The notes: a model not told the origin generated them from the sequence alone. A stretch of DNA of 18,434 bases from Carex sylvatica (GCA_964058845.1 CAXKVR010000299.1:1-18434), one strand, 5' to 3'. Shown: positions 12,501-18,159, numbered from the stretch's first letter. Numbers and translations: made by a program.

Positions 12501-15500
12501 CGATTAATGCGTTCCAGTAATTAGTGCCTTCATGTATCATGGGTAGGAAAAATATGAATTTTCGATAATGAATATGCCTCATTTTTCTTATTTGAAGGAT
12601 TAAGATGGTCTTAGTTCGGGGTTTTAGTCATTTTTATAACTGGACTATTTTCAGAAATATAGGTGGAGTTTGTTCCACTTTTCCTAAATAAACAAAAATT
12701 TAACTGTTAATTTCCATGGCTCTGAAAATAAGAATTATAATTGTTCAGTTGACTGTGGAATCAGAAAAGAAGAAATCGGCCAAATCGGATTAGAAATCTG
12801 AATCTTTTCCTATAAAAACTTGGAAAAATTGATAAAAACTTATTTTTGAAAATATTATATTAAGACAAAAAATACAATACAATAATCTAATAATATTTTA
12901 TAATACAAGCATTCAATCGTAAACACACATTTCTAATGCCATAAACCATTTCGAGCAAGCTGGCGTCAAATAATTAACATTTTAATATCCATCTATACTT
13001 CTTTTACTAGTCAAATTAATTAGTCGTTAGTTTTTAATTTTTAAAATCTTTATCCAAAAACAATTAAAATACTAATTGACTTATGAAAATTGTTTCACTT
13101 GAATGGATCAAATTGTCAATATTTTGAAATACCCTCAATTAAATAAAAAGGTTACACAAATGCCCTCATTTTTTTAAAAATTTGAATATTGCCCCAACCA
13201 CCACACAACTGGCGGTTGTCTATGGAAGATACAGTATGGCGGTCAACTATGAAAATCCTATATATTCAGAATTACTCTCTCATCCAACTCACAACACATT
13301 CAAATACAACAGAAGAGAAAGAGGAAGAGAAAAGAGCTGATTTCTTAGGTGATTTTAGATATTTATGTCACGATTACACTCGGTTCCAGCATAACTTTGG
13401 ATTCAAACATAATACTCTAAAAGATCTATATCTACTCAAAAGGAGGAAATAAGAAATTGAAAGATATCAATCATATATGTATCTAGTGAAATAGGTAATA
13501 GATAATATTTGATTATTTGTCATTCTAAGGGTTAGTTTTCATATTTAGCATGATATACAAAATATTTCTAAATTGATAAATAGGCATGTAAGAGCCATAT
13601 AATTCATACAAGAAAAATAGAAAAATAAAATAGGGTGGAAAGGGAGATTTCTTGAGAGTCTTGTGTTCCATTTATTTTTTCCAGAATCATTTGACAATTT
13701 TTTTTTTTTTAAAATTATTAATTCATATTTATAATAGTAGTTTACTTATAAAGGTTTTTCATTTGACAAATGTAGTTTGTGAAAGAAAAAATGCTCATTG
13801 CACTGTATGTGGGGTAATTAAGAGAGGTGCGGAAGATGCATAATACACAAAGGATGTCAAATATGCAACTCTAGTAATGATAATACCACATTTAGGTAAT
13901 TATTCTGTTGTTTTTTAATGTGTTGTGAGTGAGAGGAAAGAGAAATTTCAAAATTATAACAAGATTTTATTCAATTATATTAAATTTCAAAAGAGAAAAA
14001 ATAGCCAACCGCCACACTGTGCAGCGGTTGGTGCACTTCTCAAATTTTTGGAAAAATGAGGGCATTTGTGGAACTTTCATTTAATTGAGGATATTAAAAA
14101 AAATCGGATCAAATTGGAACTATATATACCGTTGATCCCTAAAAAGAACATTTAAATAAAATTAAAATAAAGGAAGAAAATGAAAAAAAAGAGGTACAAA
14201 TTATCGAAAAGCAATTCAAAATAAAATGTAAATATGCAAAAAAGTTGCTTATTGCAACCCAACTCACAAATTTTCCAATGGGAGGCGAAATGCAGAGCAA
14301 AAGAAAAGGTTGGGACGGCTCTCATCAAATTTTACAAGTCTCCTCATCTCGCTCATATTTTCTTATTGGAACCCATCTCACAAAAACACATGCAAAATAT
14401 TCTTTAATGGTGCACATACACCAAGTGTAAATGGACAAATGAGAGCTTTCATCCCCAACAACTCAACCAAAATTCGAAAGGACAAAAAAAGGAGCTCGGT
14501 TCTGACAGAGGCAAAAGGAAGATGGCAAAGAGATAGAAGAGAAACCAAAAATCGACTCATTAGCTAAGAATCAGCATATGTCACATCGAAAATCAGTTGA
14601 TCGGACAAGTCAACCTGGTGGATGAACTGATGTCAGCATAAAAAACGGTTGGGTGGGAAAATCAGGTAAATATCAACTTGGATCCGAACGATACCGTTCC
14701 GACTCAATTGATTCAACTCGGACTCGACTTATTTTCAATGCAATGTTAATTTCTCATATAAGATCAACACACATGCAAACTAACAAGAAATGACAAATTA
14801 AGTACGAAGTTGTCCGATAAAGACAAGCAGCATCCAATTTTGAATGCGTTCCGTGTTGGACAGGCACCTGGAGGTATTTCAATTAAGAACCACCACTGAA
14901 GATATAAGATGGATTCGTGACGAGAAATTAATTGGGAAATGGGAAGTCAATAAATTCTGGTCAAGCAAAAATCGTGGTTCTGAAAATCAGCCGATTCTGA
15001 GTTGACTCAACCGAGTTGGACAGGAATCAGCCGGTGATGATCCAGGATTTGCAAATTTACTCGCCGGCCGCTTTGTATTTTGCATTGAAAATTAAGATTA
15101 TGAACTGAAATCAGATCTAGTTAAGGAATGTCCTCCATAACAATTTTTATATCCATATTGCTACGATAACAAGGACAATTGCTTAGAACAATGCACAAAT
15201 TTTATTTTATTTTATTCAAGGAAAGCTCTCTCTTTTTAGAAAATTAATTAGACTTGGTTCACTCAACATTTTATTTTGCTCTCTTTTATTTCTTTTGGCT
15301 GGTAATTAATAATTTATCCAAATACAAGCTAATTTAAGAATTATAATTACAACATAAAAGTTTAACAAAGCTACAAAAGGCTCATACCTCAGTCACAGTT
15401 CCTCCATCTCCTCCCCATCGATCAGTGCATTCCGTGGTGCCATTACATTCAAAATAGACTATAAGAGCATCAATGACTTCGCTATGGTGGATAGTAATTT

Positions 15501-15745
15501 TAACAATGCGAGTAATGTCAGTAGGATTCATATCTTTCACGAACCCTCCATGACTACCGAATGGCCCTTTCTTTATTATGTAAGGAGTAGTGCTTGGCTG
15601 CATACAGAGACCAAAAATATATGTTTGAATGATCTCTTAATCATGGAAACCAAAACTTCTTCAAAAATGTAGAAACAGAAGGTTACTGGATTTTGACCTC
15701 ATGTAAAAAGAAACAAAGATACGTATATATTATAGTTCTTACCAT
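759..15745 (-). CDS. Multidomain jacalin-related lectin gene, 3' end outside window
   Basis: This entry spans the whole gene; the exons are listed separately. The family binds mannose/glucose- or galactose-type glycans through a beta-prism fold and is usually cytosolic or vacuolar. No signal peptide is seen. The sequence shows thirteen half-domain exons, alternating A and B, all minus strand, all open and all phase 0-0. Each has intact AG acceptors and GT donors. A-exon acceptors share TATGCAG and B-exon acceptors share TTTGTAG. Joined to an ATG-only first exon they give about 940 residues: six full domains plus half of a seventh. Jacalin domains are normally about 140-150 residues, and these are 144-147. 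The B half after A7 should lie left of position 1, because the flanking intron matches those of A2 and A3. Long introns with promoter-like relics leave open that this is several tandem genes. Confidence 0.85.
963..2145 (-). other. Intron B6-A7 (1,183 bp) with decayed first-exon relic
   Basis: At 1152-1150 (minus) the ATG is kept but the donor has become ATAAG, and the TATA segment is deleted (near 1230-1250). 1650-1700 matches the CCAAT-containing blocks upstream of A1 and A4. 1948-1997 resembles the shared block of B2-A3 and B5-A6. A short open frame at 1793-1978 overlaps it and is not supported as a gene. Confidence 0.6.
2146..2373 (-). CDS. Jacalin domain 6, exon B6
   Basis: Seventy-six codons beginning INLKPYEYIKSVKGYI. 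The most diverged B exon: the NGHEVV stretch is replaced by HDDPTV, and the last strand reads KYINAIGCHIQ in place of GVYVQ. YGPFG and IIGFHARHG are kept. The loop is GKYIN. The donor is CAG|GTAGGTAC. The frame is open throughout. Confidence 0.9.
2441..2644 (-). CDS. Jacalin domain 6, exon A6
   Basis: Sixty-eight codons opening ASGPIMKKGPAGSSG. The glycine loop is reduced (GSSGE). ITRIVKISVRH, IDALTVYFE and QWGGHGG follow. The acceptor is TATGCAG and the donor is GAG|GTATGAG. The intron to B6 is the shortest in the gene (67 bp), near the lower limit for plant introns. Confidence 0.9.
2645..3321 (-). other. Intron B5-A6 (677 bp) with intact ATG|GTAAG relic
   Basis: On the minus strand ATG at 2844-2842 is followed by an intact GTAAGA donor, as in the first exon before A1. 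Spliced to A6 it would read M-A-S-G-P in frame. The TATA box of the A1 block is not preserved (about 2921-2940). The block near 3100-3160 is shared with the B2-A3 intron. Confidence 0.6.
3322..3552 (-). CDS. Jacalin domain 5, exon B5
   Basis: Seventy-seven codons beginning IDLKENEYITSVKGYY, then SLVMKTNLAIYGPYG, GQIIGFHALHG and KYVNAVGVYVQ. The loop is GKYVN. The acceptor is TTTGTAG and the donor is CAG|GTAGGTAC. I translated it codon by codon from the window and found no stop or frameshift. Confidence 0.9.
3553..4245 (-). other. Intron A5-B5 (693 bp), non-coding
   Basis: No exon is seen. 3800-4090 matches 10740-10990 and 9180-9390, showing that it is the same ancestral within-domain intron. 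Confidence 0.7.
4246..4452 (-). CDS. Jacalin domain 5, exon A5
   Basis: Sixty-nine codons opening SITPIIKKGPIGSTG, then an inserted residue before ITRIVKISIHH (PAENITR in place of PTDITR), IDALIVYFE and QWGGGGG. The acceptor is TATGTAG, so an in-frame stop (TAG) sits directly at the intron end. Unlike its sisters, this exon cannot be started from the ATG in its own acceptor. The donor is AAG|GTATGAG. Confidence 0.9.
4453..5150 (-). other. Intron B4-A5 (698 bp), degraded first-exon relic
   Basis: The position equivalent to the start-codon exon (about 4622-4640) reads ATGTTGATAAG on the minus strand: no usable donor follows the ATG, and the TATA region is deleted. The remainder matches the B6-A7 intron (for example near 4860-4960 and 1440-1560). 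Confidence 0.6.
5151..5378 (-). CDS. Jacalin domain 4, exon B4
   Basis: Seventy-six codons beginning IIFKTNEYVTFVKGYI, one residue shorter than most B exons in the NDHNGH loop. MALTLETNLAFYGPYG and KIIGFHARYE follow, then KYVNAVGVYVQ. The binding loop has lost its Gly as well as its Asp (EKYVN in place of GxxxD), so this domain is the least likely of the six to bind sugar canonically. The donor is CAG|GTAAGTTC. Confidence 0.92.
5595..5798 (-). CDS. Jacalin domain 4, exon A4
   Basis: Sixty-eight codons opening ATRPIMKKGPFGATRG. The glycine loop is degraded (GATRG in place of GGxGG), and the conserved Gly before Pro is Arg. ITRIVKITINH, IDALTVYFE and RWGGDGG are kept. The acceptor is TATGCAG and the donor is GAG|GTATGAG. 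B4 follows after a 216 bp intron. Confidence 0.92.
5920..5968 (+). repeat. (A4-7 G) purine microsatellite
   Basis: Repeats of AAAAG/AAAAAAAG units in the B3-A4 intron. On the transcribed strand this is a pyrimidine tract about 120 bp upstream of the A4 acceptor. Confidence 0.85.
6545..6583 (+). repeat. Run of 39 consecutive C
   Basis: Uninterrupted homopolymer inside the B3-A4 intron; the transcribed strand would carry G39 in the pre-mRNA. Tracts this long are uncommon in AT-rich plant introns. The exact length is unreliable if it comes from sequencing. Confidence 0.9.
6820..7050 (-). CDS. Jacalin domain 3, exon B3
   Basis: Seventy-seven codons beginning INLETNEYITNVKGYI, then SLVLETNLAVYGPYG, GKIIGFHARHG and IYVNAVGVYVQ. 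The donor is CAG|GTAGGAAC. The loop reads GIYVN. Downstream comes a 1,021 bp intron with a damaged promoter and first-exon block, so this is a possible former gene boundary. Reading through the donor would stop after about ten codons, which leaves a terminal-exon reading formally possible. Confidence 0.9.
7051..8145 (-). other. Intron A3-B3 (1,095 bp), non-coding
   Basis: No coding potential beyond antisense shadows of A3. The A3-proximal part (about 7500-8140) matches 60-755 and 15119-15387, and is the same duplicated intron segment seen across the array. Confidence 0.7.
8146..8349 (-). CDS. Jacalin domain 3, exon A3
   Basis: Sixty-eight codons opening ATGPIIKKGPFGGDGEKE. The first glycine loop is altered at its last glycine (GGDGE). 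ITRIAKIIIHH, IDSITVHFE and RWGGDGG follow. The acceptor is TATGCAG and the donor is GAG|GTATGAG. Confidence 0.92.
8350..8664 (-). other. Intron B2-A3 (315 bp), non-coding
   Basis: It contains a block at about 8451-8506 that recurs in the B5-A6 intron (about 3100-3160) and, more diverged, in the B6-A7 intron (about 1948-1997). Shared words include TTTGGTAAC, CACTGC and TTCTTCTTACAAT. It may be a relic of an ancestral terminal exon or 3' UTR. The ATG|GTAAG block of the longer between-domain introns is absent. Confidence 0.6.
8665..8895 (-). CDS. Jacalin domain 2, exon B2
   Basis: Seventy-seven codons beginning INLKTDEYITHVEGYY, then SLTLKTNLAVYGPYG, KIIGFYAYYG and KYVNAVGVYVQ. The donor is CAA|GTAAGT, the best match to consensus in the array. 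The loop reads GKYVN, again Asn in place of Asp. The intron to A3 is 315 bp with no promoter-like block, which supports fusion of domains 2 and 3. Confidence 0.92.
8896..9928 (-). other. Intron A2-B2 (1,033 bp), non-coding
   Basis: No exon-like sequence is seen. The part near 9600-9780 shares GATCAAATGATA and adjoining words with 184-300 and 7640-7760, and the part near 9180-9380 matches the A5-B5 and A1-B1 introns. It is therefore an older-style full-length copy of the within-domain intron. Confidence 0.7.
9929..10132 (-). CDS. Jacalin domain 2, exon A2
   Basis: Sixty-eight codons opening PTGPIIKKEPFGGDGG. The canonical glycine loop (GGDGG) is intact, followed by ITRIVKITINH, IDSLIVYFQ and RWGGDGG. 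The acceptor is TATGCAG and the donor is GAG|GTACAAG. The upstream neighbour B1 is 186 bp away, close enough that joining in one transcript is the natural reading. Confidence 0.92.
10319..10549 (-). CDS. Jacalin domain 1, exon B1
   Basis: Seventy-seven codons give the C-terminal half of domain 1. It opens IELEKNEYIMYVKGYF, continues through SLVLETNLGIYGPYG, EGQIIGFHARYG and RYVNAIGVYVQ, and ends at the CAG|GTAGC donor. The acceptor is TTTGTAG. The binding-loop motif reads GRYVN, with Asn where the family normally has Asp. The intron to A2 is only 186 bp and lacks the promoter-like block found in the longer between-domain introns. Confidence 0.92.
11016..11887. mobile_element. Probable solo LTR of a retrotransposon
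   Basis: The segment begins TGTAACATCCCG and ends GTCGTGACA. Such short inverted TG...CA ends, with a TGTNAC-type start and a GTGACA-type end, are common in plant Ty3/gypsy LTRs. The start coincides with the point where homology to sister lectin introns stops. No second copy, primer-binding site or polymerase coding sequence is seen, so a solo LTR fits best. Flanking five-mers (AAACA and AAAAT) match at only three positions, so the target-site duplication is unconvincing and the right end is less certain than the left. Confidence 0.4.
11888..13104. other. Unassigned AT-rich insert between LTR and Mutator-like element
   Basis: About 1.2 kb with no long open frame, no lectin exon and no match to the other lectin introns. 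Short repeats of an ACATATAAAACAAAT-like sequence occur near 12056-12075 and 12228-12255. I see no recognisable gene and treat it as part of the inserted block. Confidence 0.4.
13105..13115. repeat. Left target-site duplication of the Mutator-like element
   Basis: GGATCAAATTG, identical to 14106-14116 in direct orientation, immediately outside the inverted repeats. The exact length (9, 10 or 11 bp) is uncertain because the outermost bases of the inverted repeats have diverged. Confidence 0.6.
13116..13223 (+). repeat. Left terminal inverted repeat
   Basis: Pairs with 14001-14105. Shared landmarks from outside inward are CCTCAATTAAAT, CACAAATGCCCTCATTTTT, AAAAATTTGA and GGCGGTTG. The inner part holds an imperfect hairpin (CAACC...GGCGGTTG). 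Confidence 0.65.
14001..14105 (-). repeat. Right terminal inverted repeat
   Basis: Reverse complement of the left repeat with scattered substitutions. Near its inner end is a perfect 8 bp hairpin, CCAACCGC at 14005-14012 with GCGGTTGG at 14024-14031. Confidence 0.65.
14106..14116. repeat. Right target-site duplication of the Mutator-like element
   Basis: GGATCAAATTG, matching 13105-13115 exactly and lying directly outside the right inverted repeat. Confidence 0.6.
14117..15118. other. Unassigned insert right of the Mutator-like element
   Basis: About 1 kb without a recognisable gene. A 23 bp near-direct repeat (14248-14270 and 14362-14384, two mismatches) shares CTTATTG, AACCCA and CTCACAAA. 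From 14680 to 15080 the base composition is less AT-rich, with repeated GACTC/GAGTC-type and GTTGGACAGG words. It has no match to sister lectin introns, so it belongs to the inserted block, perhaps from a further degraded element. Confidence 0.35.
15388..15597 (-). CDS. Jacalin domain 1, exon A1
   Basis: Seventy codons give the N-terminal half of domain 1. It opens PSTTPYIIKKGPFG, two residues longer than most A exons, followed by a glycine loop (GSHGG), the ITRIVKI strand, IDALIVYFE and the RWGGDGG loop. The acceptor is TATGCAG and the donor is GAG|GTATGAG. It is the most upstream lectin exon in the window: no B exon is found between it and the right edge. Its partner B1 is 4.8 kb downstream because of transposon insertions. 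Confidence 0.92.
15743..15745 (-). CDS. Candidate first coding exon, start codon only (ATG|GTAAG)
   Basis: On the minus strand an ATG is directly followed by a consensus donor, GTAAGA. Removing 15742-15598 (145 bp) joins it in frame to A1, giving a protein that begins M-P-S-T-T-P. Upstream lie an AC-rich leader of about 85-90 nt and a TATA box at 15865-15855. The same ATG plus donor motif recurs, mostly damaged, at the same relative place before A4, A5, A6 and A7, which marks it as a real ancestral exon end. The alternative start is the in-frame ATG inside the A1 acceptor (15603-15601), which would need transcription to begin within this intron. Confidence 0.5.
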
Positions 15746-15870
15746 CGGTGTAGGTATATAATTGATCCACTATGAACAAGAGGGGAGAATGTGTATGTTG
15801 AGTTTTGTTTCTATTGATTGCTTTGAGTAAGCTAGAGCCACAATACAGCAGATCATATATATATACAGTG
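15746..15870 (-). promoter_or_regulatory. Core promoter and 5' leader of the lectin gene
   Basis: The minus strand carries TATATATATAT at 15865-15855. A start site about 30 bp downstream would fall near 15825-15835 and leave a leader of about 85-90 nt, rich in A and C, before the ATG at 15745. A CCAAT sequence (plus orientation, 16007-16011) lies about 145 bp upstream of the TATA box in a block also present before A4 and A7. Of the five related blocks in the window, only this one keeps both the TATA box and an intact ATG|GTAAG. Position and motif conservation support the call; transcription is inferred. Confidence 0.45.
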
Positions 15871-16960
15871 GGATGTTAACTTTTCATATTAGACCCTAAG
15901 AAACAATGTATTTTCATACACTGGTGGGTTGATTTCTGACAACACTTTGCGCGCCTTTTGAAACCAATTTGAAACCATTGGAAATGAGCCTCCGTGCAGA
16001 TCTCAGCCAATACATAGAAAAAGAGAATGAATACATAAGATTTTTTATAAATAGGACTATAAAATTTATTCTGATTTAAACTTTGAACCCAAAAAAAATT
16101 TACCGATCAAAAAAATATTTTTGCCCGGCAACAAACTTCTAACCGTAATCATCCTTAAGTATATTTTTTTGTAAATTATTATTAAATAATGTAGGAAATT
16201 TAAAATCTTCAGACGGTATAGTACTCAACCATTGATCTTCCGCTCATTCTGGTTGAAAGAACAAATAGATGCAATGCCTGGAAATTTTGATTTACTAGAA
16301 GAATCTGGAATGACCCAGATTCAAAATTTTCACTCTGGATCCAAAAAAATTTAAGGTCAGATTTTTTTGGCCAACATTTTCATCATATTGCTGCTTGGTG
16401 CATTGTTATAAAAAAAAATGTTTAAATCCGGGTCATTGATCCCTGTGATATCAGTATTACTACCACAAAAACGTTAACTATACACGGCATAACATACATG
16501 GATTGAAGAATATCCCAAATAAGATGTGTAATTGGAGGAGGTGTCCGTGCAAAAATGAGCTCAACTATACACACACTATCATTTACAATGTAACTATGTA
16601 CGAAAATAACCTATATTTGTACACGGTCTTTTATTATTAAACTATGTACGATTATGCACCTCCATACACGGTTAATAATAAAGAAACCATGTATATTCTG
16701 TCCAAGAAACTGCGTTTGTTTTGACCAAATTTCGAAACACATATTTGTCATAAATACTGTGTAAATGTATGTACACACACACAAATCGAATAAGATACAA
16801 TATACAAGCACAATATATAAATTAAAAATATATCATATATGTATGTCCAAAAAAAAGTAAAATATTTACTTAAAATAGAGGTTCACAACACTAGAAATTA
16901 AAAAATTAACATGAATAATTATTGATAAACTTCAAATATAATCAAATAAATTTATGTCCC
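15871..16960. other. Upstream non-coding region of the lectin gene
   Basis: 15871-16030 still matches the block upstream of A4, including the CCAAT word. Beyond about 16040 similarity to the lectin array ends. It contains a perfect 8 bp hairpin (16301-16308 with 16315-16322) and a 13 bp inverted repeat with one mismatch (16309-16321 with 16425-16437). A further inverted repeat pairs 16626-16641 with 16674-16690, among several TACACGG words. No gene is recognised. Confidence 0.5.
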
Positions 16961-17130
16961 TTTATAGTTGTCGATCTCTCTTCTCCCTTCACTCCCACCC
17001 TCTCTTAGAGTTTTGGCGTCACTCCTCTTTCTCTAAGGAACTCTATCTAAACCAATATAGGGTTTCGCACACTAATTTATTTTCCGCTCGGGTCCATTTT
17101 TCTTTCTAAATTCAATTAGGATTTTCGTGA
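16960..17130 (+). promoter_or_regulatory. Possible plus-strand promoter and CT-rich leader
   Basis: CTTTATAG at 16960-16967 is followed by a strongly CT-rich stretch (about 16976-17050) of the kind common in plant 5' leaders. A GTGAGT donor-like site lies at 17127 and a candidate acceptor, TTTCTAG, ends at 17494. No convincing coding exon follows within the window, so this may be a non-coding transcript, a dead gene or chance. Confidence 0.22.
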
Positions 17131-18037
17131 GTGCTTAGTGCTTGTTTGCTATTGTGTGGATCGTAGGCCCGGTTCTATCTTTTAATATATGTATTATTTA
17201 TCAAAAATGCCTTGTCAGAGCACAATACCTTGTTAACTACACAAATCTCGGTTAGTGTTGGAAAGAAAAGAAAAAGGCATAAAAATGTGTATTTGCACGG
17301 TACCTTGATCTGACAGAGATCTAAATGAAAATTTGTGTTACATGCATAAAGTTGGCCATGTACAATATTTTATTGGCTATGTTTGTTTGCATGATGATTT
17401 ATATATGTATGTAAAGTTGTTGAAGTTTAAATGTACTTTGGGTTGTGTTGCGATCTAAATATAATTTGCAAATCTGGTCTTTATGTTTTTCTAGGGCCTG
17501 CTGATTATACATAATTGGGTGCTATGTCCATGTTACTGCTTTGTTTAGTAGCTAGTGAATAAGTTTGGGTGTGCTTCTGTAGAAAATTTGACAATTTATT
17601 GAAACAAAAATTAAATGTATAATTTCTGACAGAGAACAAATTAATATGTGCAATGGGCATGGCTCATTCTAGGGATGAATTTTTCCTCTTGGCTATGACA
17701 GTTGCAAATGAATGCCATGTCAAATTCATCACTGATACCATACAAACCTTACAACTACGTGTTAAAGTGGCAGTTGGATTTGTTCATAGCCAGTTACAAA
17801 TGAATGCCATGTCAAATTCATCACTGATACCATACAAACCTTACAACTACGTGTTAAAGTGGCAGTTGGATTTATTGAACAATTTGTCCAATTTACAAAT
17901 TCATATTCCCTTTAAAATATTTTTTTTTCTTTTAAACTATGTAATATTCACTCCCCTAATTAAAGCCAATGACTATTCTTTTAGACTATAAAATAATCTT
18001 TTAGAAACTGTCTACATAATTCTTGTTATTATACAGT
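17131..18037. other. Non-coding stretch with tandem duplication
   Basis: No recognised gene. The longest open frame (17653-17991, plus) crosses the two copies of the 92 bp duplication in different frames, so it reads two unrelated peptides from the same DNA and is not credible as a protein. Confidence 0.5.
17699..17873 (+). repeat. Two-copy tandem repeat, 92 bp period
   Basis: Copy 1 is 17699-17790 and copy 2 is 17791-17873. Over the shared 83 bp I see one difference (17704 G, 17796 A), so the duplication is recent. The period is not a multiple of three. Confidence 0.9.
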
Positions 18038-18159
18038 TACTTTGACTGTGTATGAATCACTTGTTTCAACCAAAAAAATTAAATCAGATACGGTTCTATT
18101 GTAGGAACCGTATATGTTTAATCCAGGGGAAGTCAGAGCTTTGAAAAGTAGTCAAAGTA
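18038..18159. repeat. Concentric inverted repeat / MITE-like foldback
   Basis: Outer arms TACTTTGACT (18038-18047) and AGTCAAAGTA (18150-18159) enclose inner arms ATACGGTTC (18088-18096) and GAACCGTAT (18105-18113). An ATTAAA-type pairing lies between them. All arms share a centre near 18099-18100, so one strand folds into a long imperfect hairpin. With TA at both ends it could be a small Tc1/mariner-type MITE (TIR CTTTGACT), but no known family consensus is recognised. Confidence 0.5.

Larger units (their letters stand above)
13116..14105. mobile_element. Non-autonomous Mutator-like DNA transposon (about 990 bp)
   Basis: Long terminal inverted repeats (13116-13223 and 14001-14105) enclose a unique interior. 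An exact 11 bp direct repeat, GGATCAAATTG, flanks them at 13105-13115 and 14106-14116. A 9-11 bp duplication with long inverted repeats is the signature of Mutator-like elements. The interior has a leader-like CT- and GA-rich stretch near 13260-13340 and short open frames (13189-13452, 13652-13843) that I do not recognise. No transposase is present, so it would need a helper element. It could be a Pack-MULE if the interior derives from a host gene. Confidence 0.6.
10550..15387 (-). other. 4.8 kb intron A1-B1, swollen by insertions
   Basis: Both flanks match introns of sister modules. 10560-11010 resembles the starts of the A5-B5 and A2-B2 introns (near 3600-4030 and 8900-9390). 15119-15387 resembles 390-755 and 7790-8140. 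The block between, about 11016-15115, has no counterpart in the sister introns, so it is read as inserted DNA: a probable solo LTR, a Mutator-like element and unassigned sequence. The other A-B introns are 67 to about 1,095 bp. Confidence 0.7.

Noticed and set aside
13189..13452. 87-codon frame inside the Mutator-like element as a gene
   Set aside because: It begins inside the terminal inverted repeat and shows no recognisable domain; at most captured or leader sequence.
14245..14567. Overlapping frames at 14245-14430, 14310-14567 and 14378-14560
   Set aside because: Three different frames over the same DNA, none with a recognisable motif, inside the inserted block.
2441..15603. Each A-exon frame beginning Met-Gln taken as a separate short protein
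   Set aside because: The ATG lies inside the TATGCAG splice acceptor. A half-domain alone lacks the C-terminal strands that the B exon supplies, and the donor is intact.
16611..16811. Minus-strand 66-codon frame upstream of the lectin as a missing exon B or signal peptide
   Set aside because: It has no YGPYG, IIGF or VNA motif, and it overlaps the TACACGG repeat cluster.
17653..17991. 112-codon plus-strand frame
   Set aside because: It reads through both copies of a 92 bp repeat in different frames, with no recognisable domain.
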